From Spiroplasma citri (GTDB lineage Bacteria > Bacillota_I > Bacilli_A > Mycoplasmatales > Mycoplasmataceae), in the NCBI RefSeq assembly GCF_001886855.1, contig NZ_CP013197.1, positions 868,001 to 932,000 on the forward strand: DNA of 64,000 nt, read 5' to 3'. Under the pieces are notes generated by a model. It was given only the letters and a program-made list of their open reading frames with translations, was not told where the DNA came from and made no database searches. Shown piece by piece: positions 18,495 to 27,803 of this stretch (position 1 is the stretch's first letter; the number at the start of each line of letters is the position of its first letter). A program made the translations under genes and the position numbers.

Positions 18495-18769
18495 ATGAAA
18501 AATATTAAACAACAAAAAATATGTGATGTTATTAATTGTTATAAATTTAATTGTTATAAATTAATTGTTATAAATTATCATCATTTATCACCGAAGAATT
18601 TGAAACAAATAAAATTTTATAAACTTGTGAAAATCACAAAGATTTATTAAATCAAATTAAATATACAAACAAAGAAAAAATTTGATTTTATAATAATTTG
18701 GAAAATTCAAGGATAGTTGCTGATTGAAAAACTGGGTATTTAAAAATCTTTTTTAGTAAAATTAAATAA
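18495..18769 (+). pseudogene. Broken copy of the 81-aa phage protein
   Basis: It matches the intact gene at 56497-56742 (start MKIIKQQKICDVINCYK, end YLKIFFSKIK). An internal duplication of the stretch around TTGTTATAAATTAATTG plus small changes shift the frame. The tail is still readable (DWKTGYLKIFFSKIK). Confidence 0.65.
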
Positions 18770-18865
18770 TTCTAATATAACAAGATGAATAACTCATCTA
18801 TGGCATACTAGTTATGTTATTTGATTTATTAATTTTAATTTTATATTTCTTTTATTAAACTTGTT

Positions 18866-20038
18866 AATTACTATTTAATGATGAATAAATTGAACCATTA
18901 AAATTAAAAACTTCACCGATTCCCGTTCGGATAAAACTAAAATTAAAACTTAAATCATCATTATTAATATTATTTAATTCCAAACTACCAAAAATAATTA
19001 AATTTGCCTCATCAACAGTTAAAATCATCCGATAAATTGATTTTTTAATATTTTTAACACCCAATTCATCAACCGTCTCAAAATCAAAAATTATCCGCTT
19101 TGTACCAACCTTATTCGAATTTTCATAATCCGCACTACCACCTTACTGAACTCTAATATTTTCCTGCAAAACAGAATATAAAGATAAATCAATAAATTCT
19201 TTTATGCGAGTTTGTTGATAACTATTTCAATCAGTAATTTAACCAGTACTTTCATTAAATTCTATTTTTTTAGGTTTATTTGTATTATCTCAACGATAAA
19301 TTGATTTTATAGAAGAAAGTCAAGCGCCTGTCATTCTAGGAGCAGACTCATCATATTTAAAAAACATTGATTGTCATATTCAATGTGAACTATTTCCTCT
19401 TTTTCAAATAATAAAATATCATTTATCATTATATTTTTCAAATTCTTTTTGTATATTATTTAAAGAACTATCAATTAATTTTCAATTATCTTGGTTTAAC
19501 TTAACTCTTGGATAATGATTTTCTTTATAACGATCAATATTCTCCACAATTTTTTTCGATACATCAAACATCTTATATTTTACAGCAAAGGCATAAATAA
19601 AATCAGTTAAATCATTCAAAAAATTCTCTTTTTTAACATCATAAAATTTTTCAACCATATACCGTTTTTTTAAACTATGTCATTGTTGATAATAACCCAA
19701 AAATACTTCATCTGGTTTATCATAAACAACTCAGGTGGAATAACTATCTTGTAAAAAAATCCAAATACCATTTATCATTAAACGATAATTTTTTTGATGT
19801 TTTTAAAGTTGGATTAATAAAATAATTTGTTTCCGACCAATTTTCAAAAAAAACTACTGCGTAAAAACATCGTATTAATAAAATCAGTTTCATTAATACC
19901 TTTATCAGTACTTATTCTCTTGTTTAAGCATATAATGCTCCTCATTTAAAGGTCTAAACGCCGTTAAAGTAATAAATGGAATAACCAAACCTAAAAAAAT
20001 AAAATAAATATGGCAAATAAAGATAACGATTTTTTCAT
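18866..20038 (-). pseudogene. SpV1 adsorption protein fragment with a third variable domain
   Basis: The start ATG is at 20038 (signal-segment coding), with frame breaks near 19915 and 19760 and a nonsense TAA where other copies have GAA in GEITDW. The gene is cut after NFNGSIYSSLNSN (about 18868). The variable domain at 19218-19500 (NWKLIDSSLNNIQKEF to SIYRWDNTNKPKKIEF) differs from those of SpV1-A and SpV1-C, while both flanks are the same framework. No lipoprotein partner survives here. Confidence 0.8.
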
Positions 20039-20049
20039 AAACTCAACCC

Positions 20050-20187
20050 CTAACTATACAATGTTTTTGAAACAATAAACCCAGCAATATATAAACTCGA
20101 TATTGTTAACATTAACGGATGACTAAACAAAAATGCCATTCTGCCAAATAATCAAATCAACCAAGTATCAGAATTATATAAATCCAT
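20050..20187 (-). pseudogene. Fragment of SpV1 78-aa membrane protein
   Basis: The minus-strand C-terminal part ([16 protein letters not shown] to FIVSKTLYS) stops at an inversion point near 20188, where plus-strand viral sequence begins. Its orientation is opposite to the complete copy 280 bases downstream. Confidence 0.7.
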
Positions 20188-20191
20188 AAAT

Positions 20192-20466
20192 ACATCGATT
20201 GCTTATTTTTTAGTCTTTTTATGGTTATTAAGTTATCTATTTATGTAATTCATGGCACATCAACACAATATAATATTTTAGGTTCAACAGTTAATAATGG
20301 TGTTTCGCAAGTATATTCGTCAACTGTACGAAAAGGTATTAATGTTGGTAAAAATGTTTATCAAAATAGTAATAAGCAGCAAGTTAAAAAAGAACTTAAA
20401 CGACAAAATATTAGATATCAAGCAAAAAATATTAGAAGTATTAAATTTAAAGAAGATAAAAAATAA
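20192..20466 (+). pseudogene. 5'-truncated SpV1 125-aa membrane protein
   Basis: The frame picks up inside the second membrane segment and continues through [18 protein letters not shown] to a basic tail (VKKELKRQNIRYQAKN) that differs from the other copies. The N-terminal half was lost at the inversion point. A shortened protein from the internal ATG at 20221 is possible. Confidence 0.65.
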
Positions 20467-20702
20467 TGATTAAATTAGCTTTATTGGTTGCGGCAATCGC
20501 GATATTTGGAACTGGTTTTATTACTGTTCTTATTAATCAATTTACATCGGCAAAAAATATTATTATGCATTTATATAATTCTGATACTTGGTTGATTTGA
20601 TTATTTGGCAGAATGGCAGTTTTGTTTAGTCATCCGTTAATGTTAACAATATCGAGTTTATATATTGTTGGGTTTATTGTTTCAAAAACATTGTATAGTT
20701 AG
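20466..20702 (+). CDS. SpV1 membrane protein, 78 aa (debris copy)
   Basis: An intact copy of the two-segment membrane protein ([17 protein letters not shown] start, SKTLYS end), overlapping the upstream stop by one base. Differences from the 8042 copy are few (for example Val to Leu and Asp to His). Confidence 0.7.
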
Positions 20703-20713
20703 GAGTTGAGTTT

Positions 20714-20911
20714 ATGAAAATTAAAATTTTAAAGTTTTTAAAAGAAAAATGATGAGAAATATTAGTATATATTTTAGTTGTTGGTTTTGGTTTTTCTTTA
20801 TTTATTGGATCAATTTACGATAAATGAGTTTGGTATTTTATTCTGATATATGTTAGTTGCAAATTTGTATTTTTGATTTGAGTTAGTTTGATGTATTTTA
20901 TTTATAATTAA
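20714..20911 (+). CDS. Small membrane protein, 65 aa
   Basis: It starts MKIKILKFLKEKWWEILVY after TTAGGAG and contains two hydrophobic segments. It sits where the adsorption gene normally starts, and a truncated adsorption start (MRKPLSLFLIFILTF) follows at 20942-20989. So this SpV1 lineage had an extra gene absent from SpV1-A, -B and -C. Function unknown. Confidence 0.55.
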
Positions 20912-20941
20912 TTTTAAAAAGAAGAAAGGTGGTAAAGAATA

Positions 20942-20989
20942 ATGCGTAAGCCATTATCTTTATTTTTAATATTTATTTTAACTTTTTAA
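20942..20989 (+). pseudogene. Adsorption protein signal-peptide stub
   Basis: Only the first 15 residues of an adsorption protein remain (MRKPLSLFLIFILTF) before the sequence runs into the ulaA fragment. This marks the viral/host border. Confidence 0.6.
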
Positions 20990-21384
20990 ATATATTTATA
21001 AGATGTAATGCATGCTAATACAATATTTAATAACATCGCACAAATCATAATTAATGCTCCAGCTAAGACAATTTTTGGTAAACTATTTAAAAATAATCCT
21101 GAAATAACATCATTACTAGCAATAATGCCATTAATTCCAAATAATAAATTAAAAGCATTTCCTAATTTACCAACAACACCAACTAAAATCCCAGCTCCCC
21201 CACTAATAATTAAAAACCCAATGGTTGTTTTAATCGTTGCGGAAATTGTTTCGGTAAATTTCTTGCGTTGTAATAAACAACCAACAAGGGCAAATAAACC
21301 AATCAAGATTGCTGGTGTGCCAATAAATTCTTTAAAAAAATTTAGAACATAATGCCCAGTTGTTAAAGATAAAAAAATCAACAT
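20986..21384 (-). pseudogene. ulaA: Truncated ascorbate-type PTS IIC component (UlaA)
   Basis: The N-terminal 132 residues of a UlaA/SgaT-family sugar permease: YVLNFFKEFIGTPAILIGLF, then TIKTTIGFLIISGGAGILVG, then LLFGINGIIASNDV. The full protein has over 400 residues; coding ends at ITSYKYI followed by stop where viral debris starts. The start ATG at 21384 is preceded by AAGGAGGG. Transport through this protein must be lost. The missing C-terminal part is not elsewhere in the window. Confidence 0.8.
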
Positions 21385-21674
21385 TTTTATCCCTCCTTAC
21401 TAATTATTATCTTTGTAGTATTAAGATAACGAAGGCTCTTCTAACACCTTAAATCAACATAACATATGTAACATATGTCTATTCTGATTTTATTTTTTTC
21501 TTTCTTCTTTGCAATTTGTTTTCTTTCTTTTGATAATAACGGGTGGAATTGTAAATTTTTTGCAAATTTATGCAAAAGTATTCGTAATGGTAATAATTTG
21601 ATAAAACAAAAACACATGTTAGATTATTAATCTAACATGTGTTTCATTATTGGCAAAAGATATTAAATACAGCC
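21385..21674. other. Intergenic region between ulaA remnant and yneF
   Basis: It holds the likely ulaA promoter region, pyrimidine-rich sequence around 21490-21530, and the hairpin terminator at 21610-21646. No gene is seen. Confidence 0.6.
21610..21646. terminator. Hairpin terminator
   Basis: AACACATGTTAGATTATTAATCTAACATGTGTTT: a 15-bp perfect stem with a four-base loop and T-rich flanks. It serves yneF (minus strand) and may stop traffic from the other side. Confidence 0.85.
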
Positions 21675-21890
21675 TTATTTTGCACGTTTCATTGAATTCA
21701 TAACCTTTTTAATATCTGCTTCTGATGGTTTACGTCCCATTTGCATATACATTGCCCGAATTTGTTTTTCAGTAATTGGGGGATTATCACGTAATTGTTT
21801 TTGCACATTTTTTTTGGTAATTAAAAATCCTAAAACCCCACCAATAACTAAACAACCAATCCCAATAATAAGTCCTGCTCATCAAGGCAT
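21675..21890 (-). CDS. yneF: YneF family protein (UPF0154)
   Basis: A 71-residue protein with one N-terminal membrane segment (WWAGLIIGIGCLVIGGVLGF) and the family's conserved C-terminal part (NPPITEKQIRAMYMQMGRKP then SEADIKKVMNSMKRA). This small membrane protein is widespread in Firmicutes and Mollicutes; its role is not known. An AGGAGG site precedes the ATG. It is monocistronic with its own terminator. Confidence 0.9.
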
Positions 21891-22120
21891 TCTTGTTGTC
21901 CTCCTTTTTTCAATATGTAATAAGTAATTATTAGCATAATTCCTATAGTATTTTAACATATTTTTTAAAATAAGTCTTATTTTCGTGGTTTTTAAAAATC
22001 TGCTTTTCTTCTATTACATTTAGTATCGATAGCAATGATATTATCATTTAAATTTGTTCCATCTTGTGGGCATCGTGTACGATGAAGCGGCAAAAAAACA
22101 ACTCTTGTTAAAGGGTTGTT
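21891..22120. other. Intergenic, remnant with hairpin before SpV1-B
   Basis: No complete gene. A minus-strand stretch reads like a broken Cys-containing peptide (RTRCPQDGTNLNDNIIAIDTK) but I cannot place it. The hairpin AACAACTCTTGTTAAAGGGTTGTT ends at 22121, where the viral terminal sequence TGTAGAAACC begins. Confidence 0.5.
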
Positions 22121-22208
22121 TGTAGAAACCACACACATTTTGTATTTTTGGTTTTTACAGTTTTGAACTAAAAATTTTTATAATATTTTTAATTAAGGAG
22201 TTGAAATT

Positions 22209-22319
22209 ATGCAAACAAAGCAATATTTTATTTTGCAGCCGCTAGTGAAAAAGTATGGTAAAGATAATGTTATTAATACTGTTAATAAGATTGCAAAAGA
22301 TATTGAAATTAAAAAGTAA
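22209..22319 (+). CDS. Small SpV1 leader protein, 36 aa
   Basis: MQTKQYFILQPLVKKYGKDN with a Lys/Ile-rich end, after TTAAGGAG. It is the clear-start version of the protein at 3938 and matches 45624-45734. First gene of the virus next to the left end; function unknown. Confidence 0.7.
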   Translation: MQTKQYFILQPLVKKYGKDNVINTVNKIAKDIEIKK

Positions 22320-22434
22320 AAGAATAAATTATTCCGTGTAATTTATTAGCGGATAATTTATTCAATAGTGTTTTTAATGGAGCAAAGCGAGTTTGCAAAT
22401 TTCAATTTTTTAGTTTTTAGAAAGGAGATGTAAT

Positions 22435-22584
22435 ATGCCAACTTGATTAACGAAAATATTTAGTGTTGTTATTATATTAGGGATTTTTGCTTGAATTGGT
22501 TTATCAATTTATCAAAAAATTAAACAAATTCGAGGAAAGAAAAAAGAAAAAAAAGAAATTGAAAGAAAGGAGAGTAATAAATAA
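22435..22584 (+). CDS. SpV1 small membrane protein, 49 aa
   Basis: [20 protein letters not shown] followed by a basic tail, translationally coupled to the capsid gene (TAATG). It differs from the 4156 copy by a handful of residues. Confidence 0.8.
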
Positions 22585-22835
22585 TGTTAGGTATGTATTT
22601 AACAACAGCGTTTAATTTTTTAACAGCACCTACACCTAAAACTATGACTGAGGGTATGACTGGTATTTGAACGGGTTTGACTAGTACATTATGAAAAGTT
22701 AAAGAAGGTATAACAAATATTTTACCTGAGATAATGGTTTTTTTAGGTGAAGCGTGAATTATATTAATTCCATTTGCTATATTTTGTATTATTAAAATCT
22801 TAAACTTTTTCCGTGTTATGGTTAAAGGATTTTAG
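22584..22835 (+). CDS. SpV1 major capsid protein (B protein)
   Basis: An intact 83-residue coat protein nearly identical to the one at 4305; differences include Lys to Glu after KTMT and Ser-Ser-Ala to Thr-Ser-Thr in the WTGLxxxLW stretch. Stop is TAG. Same position before the intergenic cassette. Confidence 0.85.
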
Positions 22836-22872
22836 TATTTATATTTATTATTTATCATGTATTTTAACTGTG

Positions 22873-23404
22873 GCACACTAGTTTTTATATGTGATTTGAT
22901 TAAATAATTTTTTTGTTTATTTTTGCACTATACACTGTCTACAAATTTATTTTTAAATAAATTTAATTATTTTGGTTATTATTGATAATGTTAACAAGAT
23001 GAAAAAACTTGTAGGCAGTATATAGTGTAAAAATATCAATTTAATTATATTTAAGGTATTATTATGGTTTTCTCTCTGTATAAAAATATTTATAAATTTG
23101 TTAATTTATTAAAAATTCAAATAATAAATTTAAAAGTTATTATTAAAATTATTATTAGTGAAATAATTGTTTTAATTGGTGATACCATTCATGATAATCA
23201 AAAAATAGATGGTATCACATTTGTAAAAAATGAATTTATTAAATAGAAAAATGAATTTATTATTTCTTCGATATTTTATTTCTCCTTTCTATTTAAAATA
23301 ATTTATACAGAGAGAAAACCATAATAATATCAACTTAATTATAAATTTATGATTTTATATTTTAATAACTATTGTTAAAAATTAAATAGTATTTTTCAGT
23401 GTGC
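22873..23404 (+). other. SpV1-B non-coding cassette
   Basis: Bounded by GGCACACTAG at 22873 and CAGTGTGCC near 23398, as in SpV1-A. It holds the 20-bp inverted repeat (22925-22944 and 23009-23029) and the 269-bp inverted-end element, but lacks about 200 bases of the SpV1-A spacer. Iteron-like repeats follow at 23425-23575. Confidence 0.55.
23059..23327. repeat. 269-bp element with perfect 26-bp inverted ends
   Basis: Same element as 4980-5248 with one substitution (TTCTTC to TTCTCC near 23282). The open frame at 23064-23246 encodes the same 60 residues. Stronger conservation than the flanking spacer suggests function or recent movement. Confidence 0.85.
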
Positions 23405-23590
23405 CAATTTTTATTATTTTATATATTTAACAATGTTTATTAACAGTGTTTATTAAACATTAAATAAACAATATATTAGCATTATTTATAACATTGTTAA
23501 TAATCAGTGTTTATTGCAATAAATAAACATTATATAAACATTATTTATAACATTTTTTATTAAACAAATATTTAGTTAGGAGACTATATT

Positions 23591-23925
23591 ATGGATATGA
23601 AATTTAAAACAACTAAGGAATATAAAAAAATAAAGAGAGATTTTATTAAAGATATTTTTTTATTAAGTTTAATTGTTTTTTTGGTATATTGTTAGTTTTT
23701 GTTTTTTTAAGTTCTTTTATTTATTTTTCAATATTGAGTTGAAATGATAAAGATTTTCCACACTTTGTATTTGCAATTATTATGTCTGTATATGCTTTTA
23801 TAGGTATTATTTTTGTGATTATTATGTATATAAAATATATTTTTGAAATTAAGGTAGAATTTGATGTTGAAAAAGAAAAATTAAATCAATATTGACAAAT
23901 TGAAGGAGTTGATAAAATTGAGTAA
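23591..23925 (+). pseudogene. Frameshifted SpV1 membrane protein
   Basis: It starts like the 119-residue protein ([18 protein letters not shown]) but continues with a different membrane part: FLLSLIVFLVYC, then after a frame break near 23690, ILSWNDKDFPHFVFAII and a second membrane segment, ending QIEGVDKIE. The break is in a T-rich run. It appears to be a divergent allele. Confidence 0.65.
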
Positions 23926-24358
23926 TTTTGTTAAGAAAAATCAGAATGTAGAAAATTATTTTATTAGTAAGGAATTTATCCCTTTTACAACAGATAAAGC
24001 AAGTTTTATTAATTTACCCAATCATAATCGTCATATTGGTTTTTGATTGAGTAATAAGTTTATTTATCCGAGTGAAAAACATTCGGAACAAGTAGCAATC
24101 GGTTTGATTTATGATAATTCTTACCCTATTGTAAAATATGATGAAAATTTAAAACGCCATATTTGAAAGTATTTAACTGGAACAGAATTAATCAATTTAT
24201 ATAATCAATATAAACAAAATTATTTTACTAAAATGAAAAAAGCGTTATTTTTAAGTGAGCCTAAAAAAGTAAAAGCAAGTAATAACAATAATAATTTAAC
24301 AAATTGAAGTGTTGAAAAAGAACAAGAATTAATTAATGATTTGAAAGACTTAAATTAA
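23918..24358 (+). CDS. Conserved SpV1 protein, 146 aa
   Basis: Intact relative of the 5863 protein (starts [18 protein letters not shown] at TTG), with a few substitutions such as His for Asn in KRHIWKYL. The TTG lies 9 bases after AAGGAG. Confidence 0.75.
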
Positions 24359-24508
24359 ATGATTTTATATGATTATTGAGTTCAATTTGTTAGTTATATT
24401 ATTGGTGCAAATGCCCCTGAGTTTTTATATTTTATATCGTTTGTGTTATTTATTGTTTTGTTTTTTGGAATGTTTTTTAAACTTATTCAAAAAATGTGGA
24501 GTTTTTAA
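24359..24508 (+). CDS. SpV1 small membrane protein, 49 aa
   Basis: MILYDYWVQFVSYIIGANAP with one membrane segment; start directly follows the previous stop. Matches 6304-6453. Confidence 0.75.
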
Positions 24509-24510
24509 AA

Positions 24511-24714
24511 ATGCAAAATGATTGAATTAAATTAAAAGAGTTTTTCATTCATGTCTTTTTGTTTATAGATAAAACGAATGTTGAAAGTATTACAATGTGG
24601 AATTTAACGCAAAATGAATATTTAACTTTAATGGTTGGTGTTTGAATTGTGATTTTGTTTTTAACTTGGTTTTTCTTGTGAATGGTTTTTAAAATAGTTG
24701 GGTATTTTAAATAA
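24511..24714 (+). CDS. SpV1 small membrane protein, 67 aa
   Basis: MQNDWIKLKEFFIHVFLFID with a C-terminal membrane segment. Intact, almost identical to 6456-6659, overlapping the next start by one base. Confidence 0.75.
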
Positions 24715-25715
24715 TGAAAAAATTTATATTTTTCTTTAAAAACTATTGTTATATTAGTGGTTCAATGCTTTTGTTTAGTTTAATTGATTTATTACTTTGG
24801 ATAATTTCTTTGTATTGTGTTGGTTTAGTATTTTGAATATTATTTGCTTTGCAATGTGTATATTTTGTGTGATGATTGTGAAAAATATTTTTTATCAGTT
24901 AAACGCTTTTCGGTTAGTAAATTTTGTTTGAGATAATCCGTTATCAGTTATTATTGGGAAGTTAGGGGCCGGTAAAGCATTACTTTTAACTTATTTATCG
25001 CAAACTATGAAATTATTAACAGATGAAATTTATAGTAATTATCCGTTAGAAGATGATAAAGTTAAAGTTTTAACATTTAAAAATTTAGATTTTACCGATA
25101 GAACAAAACCGGTTCCCCCCAGATGATAGTGTTATTTTATTTGATGAAAGTTATTTATATATTGACGGAACTAGTCCTCACGATGAGAAAAAAAGTTCAT
25201 AGTGGTAAAATACCGTGAATTGTTTTAGCGAGACATTTTGGTAATCGTGCGTTGTTTACTGCTCAGCGTGAGGGTATGATTTGAAATAATATTCGCCAGT
25301 TAGCAAGTGGGATTATTATTCCAATTTCATTGAAAAAACCCGTTGCTAAAAAAGGATTTAATTTTTTTAATCGTTTCTTTATTATGCGAATTGGGATTTT
25401 CCAAGATATAACGGATTATGAAATTTGAAAAACAAAATCAGTAGAACGAACAGCAGAAGGTAAAAGAGCAAAACATAAGTCAGATGTTGGGTTAGGAATT
25501 CGGTTTTTTAAAATAATAATTCCCCTTGAATTCGCTAATAAGTATGATAGTCAATGGTTAAAGTTTGTGCGTGATTTAAAGAATGACGAAATTGTTAATA
25601 AAAAAGAATATTATTGGTCAGAAATTACAAAGTTAAGTGTTAAAGAACGATTAAAATTGTTTGATATTGATATTTTGAAAAAGAATTTAAAACCTAAAAA
25701 AAGAGAAAGGAAATA
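24714..25715 (+). pseudogene. Broken Zot-like ATPase
   Basis: Compared with the intact gene at 6659, it has a lost A in the run after the second membrane segment (about 24885), an extra C near 25120, an extra A near 25195 and an extra A near 25700. The Walker A motif is also changed to GKLGAGKA, losing the catalytic Thr. Together these make it non-functional, so the virus would need another ATPase in trans. Confidence 0.85.
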
Positions 25716-25721
25716 GTAAAG

Positions 25722-26126
25722 ATGATTAATTTATTAGTTGAAAATAATAATAGTAATTGAGACAAGATTTTTAGTTTTGTTTTTGATATATTTTTGTTTA
25801 TTTTTGATGTAATTTGAAATACAAAGTTACCGATGACAAATACGTCAATTGCTTATTTTTTAATCTTTTTTATGGTTATTAAGTTATCGATTTATGCAAT
25901 TCACGGGACATCAACACAATATAATAATTTAGGTTCAACAGTTAATAATGGTGTTTCACAAGTATATTCGTCAACTGTACGCGGTGTTTCTGATACTAAA
26001 CAAGGTATGCAAAAACATATTAAAGAGCGTAAACAATTTAAAATTAATCGTAATAAAAAACAATTATCAAGTTTAGCAAAACAAGCAAAAACAAGAGAAC
26101 AAGGATATAGGAGAGTGCATAAGTAA
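25722..26126 (+). CDS. SpV1 membrane protein with divergent basic tail, 134 aa
   Basis: The first 95 or so residues match 7665-8042 ([17 protein letters not shown] onward). After VYSSTVR the tail switches to [20 protein letters not shown] and a Lys-rich end. The sharp switch from near identity to none suggests recombination within the gene. Intact reading frame. Confidence 0.72.
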
Positions 26127-26362
26127 TGATTAAATTAGTTTTATTGGTGGCGGCGATTGCGATATTTGGAACTGGTTTTATTACTGTTATTATTAATCAA
26201 TTTACATCAGCAAAAAATATTATTATGGATTTATATAATTTTGATACTTGGTTGATTTGATTATTTGGCAGAATGGCAATTTTATTTAGTCATCCGTTAA
26301 TGTTAACAATATCAAGTTTATATATTATTGGGTTTATTGTTTCAAAAACATTGTATAGTTAG
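26126..26362 (+). CDS. SpV1 membrane protein, 78 aa
   Basis: Intact copy of the two-segment protein at 8042, overlapping the previous stop by one base. Substitutions include Ser to Phe in LYNFDTWL. Confidence 0.75.
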
Positions 26363-26373
26363 GAGTTAAGTTT

Positions 26374-26495
26374 ATGAAAAAATCGTTATCTTTATTTGCC
26401 ATATTTATTTTAATTTTTTTAGGTTGGTTATTCCATTTATTACTTTAACGGCGTTTAGACCCTTAAATGAGGAGCATTATATGCTTAAACAAGAG
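26374..26495 (+). pseudogene. Adsorption protein N-terminal stub
   Basis: It encodes MKKSLSLFAIFILIFLGW then shifts frame (two T lost near 26424), with the framework still readable to the LKQE codons. At about 26495 it joins an unrelated ATPase fragment, marking the mosaic junction of SpV1-B. Confidence 0.75.
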
Positions 26496-27197
26496 TTTAT
26501 TATTTATCGCAAATTGCTAAATTTGATAATGTTTATTCTAATTATTTTATTGATGATGAAAAAATTGGAGTTTTAGGTTTAAATCATTTAGATTTTAAAA
26601 ATAAAAATTATAAGATACCACCAAACGATAGTTTAATTTTATTTGATGAAATATTTTTGTATATGAATGGTGCGAAACCCGAAGAAAACAATAAAAAGTT
26701 TAGTGGTTTAATTCCATATTTTTTGTTATGTCGTCAGTTTGATAATAATATTATTTTTGCCGGACAACGAATTAATCAGAATTGAGTGGAATATAGAGCA
26801 ATTACTAATATGATTATTGTTCCTATGCAATGTATTCCACCTAGTATATTTTTTCCTTATTTTAAAATGAAGATAGGTTTTTTTTGATGATTTAGATGAT
26901 TATTTAGTATGAAAAACTGAAACGGTTAAACGAACAGCAAACGGAAAAAGAGTTCGTAAAAAATCTAATAAAGATATTGGTATTAATTTTGTTAAGATAA
27001 CAATTCCTTTATCTATTGCAATGCAATATGATAATAAATATTTAAAATTTGTGCGTGATTTAAAAAATGATAAAGTACCAAGTTATACTAAACAAAATTG
27101 ACCTAGTATTGTTAAAAAAGATATTACGCTTAATGAATTACGAGAGATGGGGGTGGAACATTTATTAAAGAATTTGGGAGAGTTAGAAAATGATTAA
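26495..27197 (+). pseudogene. Second, divergent Zot-like ATPase, truncated and frameshifted
   Basis: The 5' end with Walker A is missing. The remaining part has a Walker B-like stretch (NDSLILFDEIFLYMNG), then FAGQRINQNWVEYRAITN, and after a frame break in a T run near 26885, DDLDDYLVWKTETVKRT and FVKITIPLSIAMQYDNKYL. The architecture parallels the first ATPase, but sequence identity is low. It comes from another plectrovirus lineage. Confidence 0.75.
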
Positions 27198-27552
27198 TTT
27201 ACTTGCTAATGATGTATGAAATGGTGCCATTAATGTTGTAGTTGATATTTTTATGAAAATAATGGATTGAATGTGAGCATTAAAATTGCCGGGTACAAAT
27301 ATTCCTTTATTTGTAATTTGAGTAATTGGTGGTGTTATAAATGTTATCTTTTTGTTAGTTAATAGTTCTCGTGGTTTAAGTTCAGTTTCTCGTGCAAGTT
27401 TAGAAGCAAGTTCTAATATTGCCAAAGGTGTTAAGGGTACTGTTTCATTTTCATATAAATCTGGTAAAAAAGTTGGTAATTATGTTGGTACTCGTTCAGC
27501 AAATAAAAAGGCAAGAATGTCAGCAAAAATAAATAAGGAGAATGATAAATAA
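27190..27552 (+). CDS. Plectrovirus membrane protein, second lineage, 120 aa
   Basis: The positional counterpart of the 125-residue protein: MINLLANDVWNGAINVVVDI, two hydrophobic segments (LFVIWVIGGVINVIFLLVN), then a Ser-rich linker and Lys/Arg-rich tail (SANKKARMSAKINKEN). It overlaps the ATPase fragment end and the next start. Intact. Confidence 0.7.
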
Positions 27553-27791
27553 TGTTAAAATTAATATTTTTCTTTGTTATTGGTTTAACCGTTGGTTTTG
27601 GTTTTATTGCTAATATTGTTGTGGCAACAGATTTAGGTTTTTCAACTGTTAAGCATTATTGGGAGTCTGCTAATGATTTTTATAAATTAGTAGCACAGTT
27701 ATTTATTATTGCAACACACCCTATTTTCCAGTTATATATGGCGTTTGCAATTATTATTATGGGTATTAAAAAAATTATTTTTATTGTTTAG
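27552..27791 (+). CDS. Plectrovirus membrane protein, second lineage, 79 aa
   Basis: The counterpart of the 78-residue protein: hydrophobic start MLKLIFFFVIGLTVGFGFIA and a C-terminal segment (LYMAFAIIIMGIKKIIF), with HPIFQ in the loop where the other lineage has SHPLML. Overlaps the preceding stop by one base. Confidence 0.7.
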   Translation: MLKLIFFFVIGLTVGFGFIANIVVATDLGFSTVKHYWESANDFYKLVAQLFIIATHPIFQLYMAFAIIIMGIKKIIFIV

Positions 27792-27803
27792 GGGGTTAAA
27801 ACA

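Larger units (their letters stand above)
18131..20989 (+). mobile_element. Rearranged SpV1 debris
   Basis: It joins three pieces: a ~700-bp module shared (inverted) with 56400-57112, a minus-strand adsorption-gene fragment (18866-20038) with part of the 78-residue gene (20050-20187), and a plus-strand piece carrying the 125/78-residue genes and an adsorption-gene start. An inversion point lies near 20188-20192. The right border cuts ulaA. Confidence 0.8.

Noticed and set aside
21008-21352. Open frame on the plus strand opposite the ulaA fragment
   Set aside because: It is a shadow of the well-supported ulaA reading on the other strand and has no ribosome site or recognisable protein.
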